Source of the DNA: Chelydra serpentina
Taxonomy: Eukaryota; Chordata; Testudines; Chelydridae
Reading direction: 5' to 3'
NCBI GenBank assembly: GCA_037349315.1
Contig: JBAIAC010000042.1
Location: 2,418,001 to 2,482,000, forward strand
DNA: 64,000 bases
The notes below the pieces were generated by a model. The model did not search any database, was not told the origin of the DNA, and worked only from the letters and a program-made list of their open reading frames with translations. A program made the translations under genes and the position numbers. Shown piece by piece: positions 11,680 through 24,219 of the stretch (position 1 is its first letter; every line of letters starts with the position of its first letter).

Positions 11680-12767
11680 ATTGTCTCCTAGGGGTCTGTA
11701 CTGGGACCGGTGCTGTTCACCATATTCATAAATGATCTGGAAAAAGGGGTAAACAGTGAGGTGGCAAAATTTGTGGATGATTCAAAACTACTCAAGATAG
11801 TGAAGTCCCAGGTAGATGGGAAGAGCTACAAAGAGATCTCACCAAACTGGGTGACTGGGCAACAAAATGGCAGATGAAATTCAGTGTTGAGAAATGCAAA
11901 GTAATGCACATTGTAAAGCATAATCCCAACTACACATATGAAATGATGGGGTCTACACTAGCTGTTCCCACTCAAGAAAGAGATCTTGGAGTCATTGTGG
12001 ATAGTTCTCTGAAAACATCCACTCAATGTGCAGCGGCAGTCAAAAAAGCAAACAGAATGCTGGGAATAATTAAGGAAGGGATAGATAAGACAGAAAATAT
12101 CATACTGCCTCTACATAAATCCATGGTGCACCCACAGATTACATCTGTGTGCAGATGTAATTGCCCCATCTCAATAAAGATATTGGAATTGGAAAAGGTT
12201 CAGAAAAGGACAACAAAAATGATTAGGGGTATGGAACAGCTTTCCTATGAGGAGAGATTAAAAAGACTGGGACTTTTCAGCTTGGAAAAGAGACGACTAA
12301 GGGGGATATGATAGAAGTCTATAAAATCATGATGGGTGTCGGGAAAGTAAATAAGAAAGTATTATTTACTCCTCGTAATACAAGAACTAGGGGCCACCAA
12401 ATGAAATTAATAGACAGCAGGTGTAAAACAAACAAAAGGAAGTTTTTCTTCACGCAACACACAGTCAACCTGTGGAACTCTTTGCCAGAGAATGTTGTGA
12501 AGGCCAAGACTATAACAGGGTTAAAAAAAAGAACTAGATAAATTCATGGAGGATAGGTCCATCAATGGCTATTAGCCAGGATGGGCTGGGATGGTGTCCC
12601 TAGCCTCTTTGCCGGAAGCTGGGAATGGGCGATGGGATGGATCAGTTGATGATTGCCTGTTCTGTTCATTCCCTCTGGGGCACCTGGCACTGGCCACTGT
12701 TGGAAGACAGGACTCTGGGCTAGATGGACTTTTGGTCTGACCCAGTATGGCCGCTCTTATGTTCCCT
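11680..12767 (+). mobile_element. CR1 LINE with partial reverse transcriptase
   Basis: The longest CR1 copy in the window. It opens inside the reverse transcriptase domain with GSVLGPVLFTIFINDLEKGV. The catalytic box follows as KFVDDSKLL (FVDD where CR1 usually has FADD), near 11770. The thumb and C-terminal region follow (KFSVEKCKVMHIVKHNPNY, ERDLGVIVDSSL, KILELEKVQKRTTKMIRGME), then the 3' tail ending near 12767. Frameshifts make it inactive. Confidence 0.92.
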
Positions 12768-13599
12768 ATCTACTGGCTCATCCCCATGCAACTATGAACT
12801 CTTTACTCAGAAACCTGACTGGGGAAGAGGCCGGAGTTTTTCAGCCTGGGAATCTGGCAAAAGGGGAGAGAGACTATATTCAAAGGGGGTGCCCCTCTGT
12901 GGGGAGGGATCTGCCACTACATTGGCTTCAGAGAGAAGGCAGGAGGGATTCTCCCTAGCCTGAATCACAGACAAAACCTTGAGAAGAGCACAGAAAAGCA
13001 GAGAAGAGAGTGGGTGACGATCCGGGAAATCCATGAACAATTTATGAATGCGCTGTGAGGTTCTGTATTTTCCGTGTGCATCTGTGTCAAACTACAAACC
13101 CTATTTTCAATTGCCAGACTGATCTCTACCTTCCCACCATCTTCCGACCTCCATCCTGAACTAGAATTCCATACGGATTGCTGGCCCAGGGCTAACAATG
13201 GAGCGCCGTTGACCTTTGATCACTCGGTCGCTATCCACACAGGTCAAGAGAGAGCAGCTAAGCAAGGCAAAGCCCTTTTTATAGGCTGAAGGCATCAGGG
13301 AGGATCACTTGGCAACAAAGTCACCTGGCAAGCATCTGCGGTGGCCTGGGGAGGATGGCATTTGATTTGGGGAGGGGTAAACATAAAAGAGCAAGAGTTG
13401 CTTCTTCTTCAGGGCCATTTAGCTTAAGAGGAGGGGGAAGCCCAGCATGTAGGAGCCGGATAAGGCAGGGAACTGCCTCCATGCTTGATCATGTGGTCCC
13501 CCAAAGACTCCCAGGACAGGGTGAACTACCAAGGGTCACTGCTCTGAGAATGCTTGTTGTGTTCTGTATGATCATGTGTGCTTTAGCTGTTAAGTAAAA
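12768..13599 (+). other. Intergenic sequence, nothing recognised
   Basis: I see no exon with credible splice sites, no RNA gene and no known repeat ends in this stretch between genes B and C. Confidence 0.5.
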
Positions 13600-14120
13600 G
13601 AGCAATGGTGTTCCCTGTTCAAAGTGTGTGTGTGTTACATGTAGACTTGGAAGGACAAGATTTTTATCAGTAAATGTTGATTTCACTGTACACACACAAA
13701 TAGATGTAAAATAGATCCATTGAAAACAACTTGAAATTTATGAATAGGCAAAGTAAGAAAAATGCTGCTTGAGAAACTTTAGAGTCCAAATCCATGTATT
13801 TTTCAATTAGGCTTATTTCAAAAAGACTAGGGAATGAATAGTAAAAACAAGTTGATGTAAGGATATGTATTCTGTATATTCTGATGTGTAATGCTGACAA
13901 TTTGTGGTTGAATGGTTTATAAAATTTTTAACTTTTCGACTCTCGACGCATATGGTAATTAAATAATTGTCGGACCTTGCAACTGTAACAATTATTCCTG
14001 CTACAGTAAAATTGCAGTTTTCCTGCAATTGTGAAAATTTTAAAAGATAGAAATCTAAAAAAAAAAGCTGCAAAATAAACATTGCTATTATCTGGTGAAA
14101 TTATTAAAAAGTAAAAATTG
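13600..14120 (+). repeat. AT-rich interspersed repeat, family unassigned
   Basis: Landmarks are atttttatcagtaaatgttg, caaagtaagaaaaatgctgc, ttgagaa and ataattgtcggacc. The same order occurs at 27895, 45655 and 63860 (plus) and at 57140-58200 (minus). The ends are not clear, and no target duplication or coding capacity is seen. Confidence 0.65.
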
Positions 14121-15161
14121 GATTCTGCCTAGAATAGTTAGATGCCTCACAACTACTACATGGCCCCTTGAAGGGGTAGCTGAGAAGTATCACACCTTGG
14201 GGTGGATTTCTGGGTCAGGATGTGTTTAACCGAAGTGTGGGGGTGTCTGAAGGATGAGCCTTGAGCCGAGGGGCTAGCAACTGGACAGCGGGTTCCAGTT
14301 CTCAGGAGGGGGTGCTAGACACATGGTCTGTGAGCTGACAGTGTGCCTCGGGACCCCAGGAGTGGGGCAGTGGCTGGATTCTGTTTAGGCTCCAGAGGCT
14401 TAAAACATCAGAGGACCCACCTGGATTCCCTCACAACACTTTAGAGACGGAGACTCGGACCTGTGACCGAGGGATCACAGGACTTCTACTGTTTTGCAAA
14501 GATCTGTAGCTCTACATAATGATAATGATTATAATCAATTCTCATGCTTCAGGGCTTCAGCAGGTCACCTGGCAGGGATCAGGAGGGAATTTATTGCCCT
14601 TGATGCACAATTGGCTTGATATTTTCTGTGTTCCCCACCACCAGCACCTTCTTCTGAAGCATCAGAAATCAATCACGGCTGGATACAGGACACTGGACAG
14701 GATGGTTCAGTGCTCTCAGGTGCACTCCTTTTTAGATTCTCTTGCACAGATGCTCAGGGTCATGCTAGATTTGGCATTGGAAGGGAATTTTTCTACAGAT
14801 TAAATTAGCTGTGACCTGGGGAGGAGGGGGCAGGGTTCATCTTCCTTTGTAACATGGAGCATGAATCACCTGCTGGGATCACCTGGACATATTGCACCAG
14901 TATCAGCTGCAATTTTTGAAGCAGTTTATATAGGCGCGTGGATTTCAGTGCATTTTGAAAATTCAAAGCCGCTATTCTGGGCAGATCTGTATCTCTGGAA
15001 CCCCTTCACCAAATGACTCCCCGTTTGCACCCCTCACGCCACCCCCAGCTCCTGTTGACTAAATCAGGAAGGGTGTGTGGGTCAGTGTGTGAAATCTCTT
15101 TCCCCCCCCCCCCTCCTTTCCACCTTCATGGTCTCTTCCTTAATGCTGGGAGAGGCTGCTC
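14121..15161 (+). other. Intergenic sequence, nothing recognised
   Basis: I find no supported gene, RNA or bounded repeat. A pyrimidine run at 15103-15120 precedes the MITE at 15170. Confidence 0.45.
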
Positions 15162-15169
15162 CTCCCAAG

Positions 15170-15289
15170 TAGAGTGACCCGATGTCCCGATTTGATAGGG
15201 ACAGTGCCGATTTTGGGGTCTTTTTCTTATATAGGCTCCTATTATCCCCCCCCCCCCCCATTGTTCACACTTGCTGTCTGGTCACGCTA
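15170..15289 (+). mobile_element. hAT-type MITE, family 1
   Basis: A copy of the element at 2031 with ends TAGAGTGACCCGA and TCTGGTCACGCTA. The flanking 8-mers CTCCCAAG and CCCTCAAG agree at 6 of 8 positions, so this is an older insertion. Confidence 0.75.
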
Positions 15290-15454
15290 CCCTCAAGCAA
15301 CAGCGCAGTGGGTGTATGGCTATCAGGGGGCCAGGAACAATTTGTACAGTGCGGTTGCAGAGAGCCATTGAACCAAGCTGTAAACCCAGGAGATGACGGA
15401 AACCCCTTCCAGCCAGGGGGTGCGGTGGCACCCCCCTGGTCCCAGCGCCTATGA

Positions 15455-15762
15455 TCGCTAGGACCCAGGAGGAGCTGGGGATGGAGCCGTGGCTGGAGTC
15501 ATGCTGTCCCAGCAGCAGGAAGTGAATTGCACTGGCTGCAGCGAGGCTTTGTAGCTGGGTGAATTCCAGGATCCATTGTCCCTTTGCAAGAGCCCCGAGC
15601 CCCGGCGGCTGGTGCGGGGAGCCCGGAGCCCGGGCTGCAGCCGGGAGAGGGGAATCTCCAGCCGGGCCCTTCCCGCTGCTCCCCAGGAGCCTCTCCCAGG
15701 GCAGAGCCCCCAGCCCGGCCAGGGCCCCTCCCCTGCCCCAGGGGGCCCCGCTTGCAGGGAAG
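15455..15762 (+). promoter_or_regulatory. CpG-rich first exon and promoter of gene C
   Basis: The left part repeats gene B exon-1 sequence. The right part (from cccgagccccggcggctgg) is very GC-rich and ends at a donor GGGAAG|GTAAGAGA (exon end 15762). A near-identical block lies in inverted orientation at 26640-26830, but without the donor. Probably untranslated. Confidence 0.6.
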
Positions 15763-16400
15763 GTAAGAGAGACCTTCCCCTTGCACCGTAACAGGGGACA
15801 ATGCCTCCCTTACGCCCTGTCTGCAGGGGGCGGGTCAGGAGGCTCCCGCTGGCTGGCTGCTCTCAGGCCCGTGTGCTGGGGATTGTAGTGTCGTTGAGTG
15901 GGATGCTCAGCTCCCCCTGGTTTATTCATCTCCGCTCCTGTGGCGTGTGCTGCTGGTGGCGACCTTTGGCACCCTGGCATCGTCCCACCCTCGCTCCCAA
16001 CTGGGGCATCCGGGCGCGGGGCCAACTCTCCGGGTGGTGCCCCGAGTCTTGGGCGATGGTGATTTGTTTTCCTGGAAGCCCCTGCTCCTGGAGTCGCGGT
16101 GTGATGATTTCAGCCTTCCTTCCGGGAAGAAAAAGTAAGGAAGCCCTCGAGGCTGGGGACCCCAGTGTGCCCGAGCCGCTCAAATAAACATCCCTTGTTT
16201 TGACAAGTTCTCATGATTTTAAAGCCAATCGTGTGATTTTTCGGGAGCCCGACTCATGATTTTTGAACATGTGGGGTTGGCACGCCCAGAGCAGGTGAGA
16301 TCTCCCTGGCAGGTGAAATCCCCGACGGGTGTCAACAAGATCCGTGGTGCTAGAGCAGAGTCACGCCAGGTAGGGATCTGGCTTGAAAAGTCTGTATTCG
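15763..16400 (+). other. Intron 1 of gene C, proximal part
   Basis: GC-rich sequence grades into neutral intron. No exon or bounded repeat is recognised. Confidence 0.4.
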
Positions 16401-16562
16401 TAGAATCATAGAATATCAGGGTTGCAAGGGACATTAGGACGTCATCTAGTCCAACCCCCTGCTCAAAGCAGGACCAAGGCCCAATTTTTGCCCCAGATGG
16501 CCCCCTGAAGGATTGAACTCACAACCCTGGGTTTAGCAGGCCAATGCTCAAACCACTGGAGC
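16401..16562 (-). mobile_element. tRNA-derived SINE
   Basis: The minus strand carries a box-A-like caGTGGTTTGAGCATTGGCC, a box-B-like GGTTGTGAGTTCAATCC and a tail ending tattctatgattcta, like the CR1 3' end. The same element is at 33036 and 52085. This SINE type is known from hidden-necked turtles. Confidence 0.88.
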
Positions 16563-17141
16563 CTGGCATAGGAGGGACTCATCAACTCATATAATCTCTG
16601 TGGAATTCCAGGGGACCCCCCCCCCCGGCTTGTCTCAGGGGCACTAATGGGGTTAGATTAACCATTCCCCACCAAACATCCTTCTTTTTCCCTCCAAATA
16701 TCTGTGTCACGAGGCAGGGCTTCTCTGCCTTCCCCAAAAACGCTGTGCCACACCCAATCTCCCCTAAGGGGGTTTATTTTATTAAAACCAGGAAGTAAAC
16801 AAACTCACTCCTGTGGCTCCGATTCAGGGCAACCCCTCCCAGGGGTCTCTGGTGCCCCTGCTACAGGCATCTTCCCACTTTTAGTTGGCTCCGTTCCCTT
16901 CTTGGAGTGACGGTCCTAGGCCTGCTTCTCTGAGCGCCTCGATCCTCTCCACTGTGGGGTCCTTTCCCCCAGACGCATCCTGTCTCAATAAAACCACCTC
17001 CGATTTAGCCTTTTCCTGTCTAACTGGCCAGGTTACATACGTTGTTTCAGAATTTCCTCATTTCCTGTCTCATTTATTGAATCCTCCTGATATAAAATCT
17101 CTGCAAAAGTCACCAATTTTTCTTCTCTAGCAATTGGATAA
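16563..17141 (+). other. Intron 1 of gene C, nothing recognised
   Basis: There is a C-run at 16618-16626. I see no exon or assignable repeat. Confidence 0.4.
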
Positions 17142-17515
17142 TAACATACGAGCGGCCAAACTGGGGCAGACCCATGGTCCATCTAGCACAGTATCCTGTC
17201 TGGAATGGCTGCCAGTACCAGAGCTTTAGAAGGAGTGTACAGAACAGGGCAGAACAAATCCACTCTTGTCTTCTCCTCCCAGCTTCTAGCAATCAGAGAT
17301 TTAGGGTCACCGAGAGCACGGGGTTACATCCCTGACCATCTTGGCTAAAGCCACTGGTGGACCTATCCTTCATGAACTTATCCAGTTCTTTTTTTGAACC
17401 CAGTTCTACTTTGGGCCTTCACAACATCTCCTGGCGAGGAGTTCCACAGGTTAGTTGTGCATCGTGTGAAAAAGAACTTCCTCCTGTTTGTATTAAACCA
17501 GCGTTGCTGTGCCAC
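17142..17515 (-). mobile_element. CR1 LINE 3' fragment, diverged
   Basis: Reverse complement of a CR1 tail and ORF2 end. Landmarks are acagtatcctgtctggaat, ttcttttttgaacccagttc and tcctggcgaggagttccaca. It is more diverged than the copies in gene B. Confidence 0.8.
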
Positions 17516-17639
17516 TGATACCCAGAGGCTCTCTTTCCTATTAGCGCTCGAGGAGCCGATCTAGCTACTGAGAAAGCCAGTGCCCCCGGGAATGGACAGT
17601 AACCAAGTCTCCCAGCCAGAGGGAGAGGCGACATGAAAT

Positions 17640-17765
17640 AGAAAGGGAGAGAAAGACTTAAAAGGGGCAGCAGGAGCAATAAGTGGAGAGAGAGGTTCCC
17701 AACTCCTAAACCTGCCCTGCTCCATTGACTGCATCTGTCCCTGGGCAGAATTTCCTGGGAACAAG
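17640..17765 (+). other. Intron block shared with gene B
   Basis: Matches 5630-5770 in gene B (ggggcagcaggagcaataa, gagagaggttcccaactcct). It is evidence that B and C are duplicates of one unit. Confidence 0.55.
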
Positions 17766-17869
17766 GTGTGTGAGACCCTATGCCAGAAAGCGTGAAGTCC
17801 CTGATATCTATCTGTGCATTTCAGCTGACTGACCAGTTCAGCGCAGCTAAAAGATGCCATGTAATATGT

Positions 17870-18210
17870 CACCGGGAAGCCAATAACCCACTGATCATTA
17901 ATCTTGCAAGATGTGTGTACGGTCGACCCACAACGGATTATATAGATCTGCTTAAATTATGACAGGAAATGTGTTTAAAGGCATGCCAGGGGGAGTTGAT
18001 AAACTGCCCCCCACCCCCAAGGAATGCTGCTTAAATGTGTCTCCCATGTAAATGGAGCAAGGTGTGTCCAGAGACAAAGAAAAGCACATTTGCATGCCAG
18101 GCTGATCAGGCAAGCAAGCGGGATTGGGTGTGTGTGTGTGTGTGTGTGATCAGTGTATTATCTATAGAGCAGGATAAACAAGTCAGTGTCTGTCTGAAAT
18201 TTTAGTTTGT
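17870..18210 (+). repeat. Repeat related to 24220-24440, possibly LTR-derived
   Basis: Shares with 24220-24440, in order, ctgatcattaat, a tgtttttaaa/tgtttaaa block, atgta-a and catttgcatgc. A (TG)n run lies at 18129-18148. The class is uncertain. Confidence 0.4.
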
Positions 18211-18239
18211 GCTGAGTTCACTAGGGCTTTTCATGTAGC

Positions 18240-19217
18240 CTGTTGTAAAACTAGGCAACTATCTAGGTGAGTTGATGTACCCCCTGGAAGACCTCTGCGT
18301 ACCCCCAATGGTATGCATCCCCGTGGTTGAGAACTACTCTTAATCTCAATGGGAGATGGAGGCTGCACTTTCCCACCTCCTGAAGTGGGGTTAAGGAACG
18401 TGGTTCCAGGAGAGAGCAGGCCGCTGCAGGGAGACAGTGTTGGGGAAATTTGGGAGTGGCGGGGATTTTTTGGGGGTCATTCTGCCAACAGAATAGGCTC
18501 TGGCCTCTGTAGGTTTAGAAATAATCAGGGGTTTAACTGGGTAATGAAAGCAGAATGGCCAACCCCAACTGTTCAAAAACCATGAGTCAGGCTCACCCAG
18601 AATCATGCAATTGGCTTTGAAATCACGACGTCATGTAAAAAGAAGAGATTTTTATTTGCCTTCTGCTTTTTGGGCCTTTCGGGTGCCCTGGGGTCACATG
18701 CTGAAGCTTTCTCCACAGCCACAGGGGCTAGAAACTTGCTTTTTTTCTTTAAGAACGAAGGCCGAAATGATCACCCATTCACTTGACTCCGGGAGCTGGG
18801 GCTTTAAAGAAAACAATAATGATCATGAGACTCAGGACAAAATCCTGAGAGTTGGCAACACTGTGAAAGCCGGGATGTGACCGCCAGCCTTGTTTGCTGG
18901 CTGTTGGTGTCCGGGCTGCGAGCCACGGCAACATAACATTTAAGGCACCCAGAGTTTCAGGGCAGGTGTTGACAAAACCCCTTAATGGTCTGGGCTGAAC
19001 CCCGAAATTGTCACAGTGAGGAGCAGAGAGAGGACAAGTCAGTTCCTGCCTCTTCTGAGTCCCCGCGCTGCTGGGGGGACTCTCTGCTCTTGTAGGGGGG
19101 AATCCCCCAAAGTGGGTCTGTTGATTCTGCTCTTTTCTAGCGTTTGTTACAGAGACTCTGCAACAGGAAGGGTTTGAAACTGTCTGGGTGGGTTTAACCC
19201 TGGTAGGAGGAGCTGGG
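18240..19217 (+). other. Intron 1 of gene C, distal part
   Basis: Contains a hAT-like remnant ending cccgtggttgagaactac (18320-18337). From 19140 it is paralogous to gene B near 5860. No exon is seen. Confidence 0.45.
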
Positions 19218-19225
19218 TCTGCATG

Positions 19226-19566
19226 CAGGGCCAGCGCTTTCAACTAGGCGACCCTAGGCGGTCGCCTAGGGCGCCAGGATTCGGGGGGCGGCATTTTGCC
19301 GCCCTTGGCAGCGGGCGGCTGCCTCCTGCCTCCCGGCTCCATGCTCGGCTCAGCGGCTGAGCGTGGAGCTGGGAGGCAGGGGGTGGCTCGCCCTGGACGG
19401 GGGGTGGCTTGCCGCGGGCTGGGGGCTGAGCTGCTGCGGGCGGGGGGGTGGGGGAGCTGGCTGCCGCGGGGCGGGAGGGGGGGAGTCGGCATTAGCTGGG
19501 GGGAGGGCACAGGGCTGGTGCAAGGAAGTTTCGCCTAGGGCGCGAAACTTCCTTGCACCGGCCTTG
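19226..19566 (+). mobile_element. hAT-type MITE, family 2 (341 bp)
   Basis: Ends CAGGGCCAGCGC and GCACCGGCCTTG form an imperfect inverted repeat (9 of 12). They are flanked by the perfect 8-bp repeat TCTGCATG (19218-19225, 19567-19574). A GC-rich core and an internal palindrome at 19526-19552 are present. Gene B lacks the element at the matching place (near 5940). Confidence 0.85.
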
Positions 19567-19707
19567 TCTGCATGGGATAAAGTGACTCAGCATTTTCCCA
19601 GCATGGCAGAGCCTATAACACAGAGAAAGAGCCTTCTGGGGGGTAGGGGGTGAAATAGACGAAAGCCCCTTCTGAAAGCTCCCCAGTCGCTCCTCTCGCC
19701 CCAACAG

Positions 19708-19784
19708 GCTGCAGAATAACGACCAGATCGTCCCATCGGACCATGAAACAGGGCCGGGAAACGGCGGGAGCGGAACCCGCTCGG
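19708..19784 (+). CDS. Gene C exon with start codon
   Basis: Acceptor CGCCCCAACAG, donor CTCGG|GTAAGG. ATG at 19743 opens 14 codons (MKQGRETAGAEPAR) ending in phase 0, in frame with the KRAB-A exon at 20390. It is paralogous to 6081-6155. Confidence 0.68.
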
Positions 19785-21289
<1,505 letters not shown>

Positions 21290-21403
21290 GATTCCCCCTT
21301 CCCAAACCTGAGCTGATCGCCCAGCTGGAGCGAGGGGAAGAGCCGTGGGTCCCGGATCTCCAGGCCTGCGAGGAGAGGCAGAGCCCGAGAGGCGCCCACA
21401 CAG
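21290..21403 (+). CDS. Gene C KRAB-B exon (114 nt)
   Basis: Acceptor CCCATAGCAG, donor ACAG|GTGAGA. Joined in phase 1 it reads [20 protein letters not shown], then VPDLQACEERQSPRGAHT. Same length and phase as in gene B. Confidence 0.9.
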
Positions 21404-21778
21404 GTGAGAAATCAATGAAACAAGCACAAACCACCTGGGGAGTGAAGGAAAAAGCTGGAATTCCCACAAATGTACTGTGAGGGAGAGCCCCCAGTTCTGC
21501 CTCATCTCACCCTGGTCAGGGCTGTAGCCAGCAGGGGTCACGTCCACCTGGCATGCGTCACTCACAGCTTCACACCCACCCTGGCTGCCAGCTGGCAGGA
21601 GTTCCCTCCCTGACTTTACTTCCCCCTTGCTGTTTGGCTGGGATGTGGAGGCAGCATTGAATTTCCCAGTCTTTCCTCTAGTTATTGTGTTGTTAACCCT
21701 CTCCGCTGTTCTCCTGTTGTTTCTCTCTGGCACTGGGATTGACTCCTGTCTGGATCCTCTCTCTCTCTGTCCCAGCAG

Positions 21779-22962
21779 GTGATGGGATGGTGAGTGAAAA
21801 CACAGAGGAGAATCCGCAGCAGGAAGGTCCTGAGCAAGTGGAGCCGCATGGGATGTTATTGGAAGGGAGTTTTATCCATGAGCAGCGAAAAGCCTGGGGA
21901 AATGGGCACAAGCCAGAGAGGCAGCTGGGAATCCATCCAGGGCAGAAAGTGCATAAATCCACTGATCATGGGAAATGTTTCAATCGGAGCTCAAACCTCA
22001 TTTCCCATCAGAGACTCCACACTGGAGACAGGCCGTTTAAATGCCTTGAGTGTGGGAGAAGTTTTAATCAGCGAGAGCACCTTGTTAGGCATCAGAGGCT
22101 CCACACGGGAGAAAAGCCCTATAAATGCCTGGAGTGCGGGAAAAGCTTCATTCAGAGTTCTCATCTGATTAGACACCAAAGAGTCCACACGGGAGAGAGA
22201 CCCTATATGTGCCCGGAGTGCGGGAAAATGTTCCGTGACGGCTCAGCCTTTATTAACCATCAGCGAATCCACACAGGAGTTAAACCCCATAAATGCCTCC
22301 ACTGCGGGAAAAGCTTCATTCAGAGCTCCCAGCTTATTACCCATCAGAGAGTCCACACGGGTGAGCGACCCTACAAGTGCCCGGAGTGTGGGAAAATGTT
22401 TGGTGATGGCTCAGTTCTTATTAACCATCGGAGAATCCACACGGGAGTTAAACCCCATAAATGCCTCGACTGCGGGAAAAGCTTCAATCGGAGCTCAACC
22501 CTGGTTAGACATCAGAGAACCCACACGGGAGAGAAACCCTTTACATGCCTGGAGTGCGGGAAAAAGTTTAGTGAAAGTTCAGCCCTTATTGTGCATCAGA
22601 GACTCCACACTGGGGATAAACCCTTTAAATGCTCTGACTGTGGGAAAAGTTTCATTCTGATCTCACGGCTCCTTGCACATCAGAGAATCCACACGGGCGA
22701 GAACCCCTATAAATGCCTCGAGTGTGGGAAAAGGTTTAGTGACAACTCAAACCTTATCATGCATCAGATTAGCCACACGGGAGAGAGACCCTACAAATGC
22801 CTGGACTGTGGGAAAAGCTTCAGTCACAGCTCAGATCTTATTAGACATCACAGAACCCACACGGGAGAGAGACCCTATAAATGCCTGGACTGTGGGAAGG
22901 GCTTCAGTCAGAACTCAAATCTCATTATACATCAAAGACTGCACAACGGGAAAAAACCTTGA
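21779..22962 (+). CDS. Gene C zinc-finger exon: KRAB-C2H2 protein with 11 intact fingers
   Basis: Joined 19743-19784, 20390-20516, 21290-21403 and 21779-22962, the gene encodes 488 residues. After the linker, residues 155-182 are a degenerate finger in which both zinc cysteines are lost (STDHGKCF), while the helix and both histidines remain. Eleven intact fingers run from residue 183 to the end. Helix residues -1, 3 and 6 are QHR, QHR, DAN, QQT, DVN, RTR, EAV, LRA, DNM, HDR and QNI. Fingers 3 and 5 are near-duplicates (GKMF, helix D-G-S, linker HTGVKPH), which suggests an internal two-finger duplication. The stop falls in the last linker (HNGKKP). A further finger follows out of frame ([19 protein letters not shown]). 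Confidence 0.95.
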
Positions 22963-23026
22963 CTGTGGTGGAACTTTCCGTCGGGGCTTTGAGCACACCC
23001 TGCATCAGCAAATCCACACAGGGCTC

Positions 23027-23157
23027 TGTGTGGTTCGAAAGCTTGTCTCCCTCACCAACAAAAGTTGGTCCAATAAAAGATATCACCTCCCCCACCTCGT
23101 CTCTCTAATATCCTGGGACCAACGTGGCTACAAGTACACTGCAGACTTCCTCATTGT
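23027..23157 (+). repeat. Interspersed repeat, family not assigned
   Basis: Landmarks gaaagcttgtctccctcacc, ttggtccaataaaagatatc and gggaccaacgtggctac. This sequence type is very common in reptile genomes. The end resembles that of the repeat at 58671. Confidence 0.6.
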
Positions 23158-23264
23158 TGACATTTGTCATGGTAGGAACATAAGCACTGATGATGGTAGT
23201 GTACCATTTATGTTTCGATGGCAACCACGGAAAAATAAGACATTCATTTATGTCTTCAGGTAGA

Positions 23265-23724
23265 CTTTTGATAGAGGTCTATAAAATCATGACCTGTCGA
23301 GAAAGTAAATAAGGAAGTGTTATTTACTCCTTCTCATAACACAAGAACTAAGGGGGTTACCCAATGAAATTAATAGGCAGCAGGTTTAAAACAAATAAAC
23401 GGAAGTATTGCTTCACACTATGCACAATCAACCTGTGGAACTCCTTGCCAGAGGATGCCAGAGGAGACCAAGACTATGACAGGATTCAAAAAAGAACTAG
23501 ATAAGTTCATGGAGGATAGGTCCATCAATGGCTATAGCCAGGATGGGCAGGTGTTCTTAGCCTGTTTGCGAGAAGCTGGGAATGGGTGAGAGGGGATGGA
23601 TCACTGGATGATTCCCTGTTCTGTTCATTCCCTCTGGGGCACCTGGCATTGGCCACTGTCGGAAGACAGGACACTGGGCTAGATGGACCTTTGGTCTGAC
23701 CCAGTATGGTCGTTCTTATGTTTG
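23265..23724 (+). mobile_element. CR1 LINE 3' fragment
   Basis: It begins within the decayed ORF2 end (gaggtctataaaatcatgac) and runs through the CR1 3' tail to tatggtcgttcttatgttt. Confidence 0.88.
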
Positions 23725-23728
23725 GGCT

Positions 23729-24200
23729 TGGCAGCAAGGGAGTTGCTAATGACAAAGCCACCACTGGTTCGTGATGGCTCAGAGGTTGGGAAGCCTTCTC
23801 AGAAGAACGCGTGCCCTGGACCGATCTCCGTGAGTTGCCTGTCATCAGCAAGTCTGGTTTCACTCAATGCGGCAATGTCGACCCTATACCTGGCCAGTTC
23901 TCTTGCAACATGTGCGGTGCCGCTCTCAAGTTCGCTGGTGGAAGGGGTTGTTGGACAGAGTCCTAGCATTCCACATAGCTATCGTAACTGTGTGTTTGCT
24001 CATTTTCTGACCTCACAGCTGGGTGACCTTCCAGAGTCCATGGTCTGGTCAGGTACTGGGGAAGGAGACTTTTCTAGCCCCTTCTCCACATGGGGTGAGC
24101 AGTGTCATCCTGCATAGGACCACTCAGATGACCATGATGTTGTTGAATGGTGCTGCTCCTTCCAGGTACATCACCAAGCGACCAATGTCAGCGACCTCTC
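23729..24200 (-). mobile_element. RTE-type LINE 5' fragment, endonuclease relic
   Basis: On the minus strand, 23740-23935 translates to HVARELARYRVDIAALSETR, then LADDRQLTEIGPGHAFF, then a stop, then GGFVISNSLAAKP. SETR-LAD is the apurinic endonuclease motif of RTE-clade LINEs; the Glu of SETR is catalytic. Upstream, in another frame, is the WNxRTL motif (MWNARTLSNN). It has at least one frameshift and one stop (TGA probably replacing the TGG of FFW). It is a dead fragment. Confidence 0.75.
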
Positions 24201-24219
24201 ACTAGAACTCTCTGATCAT

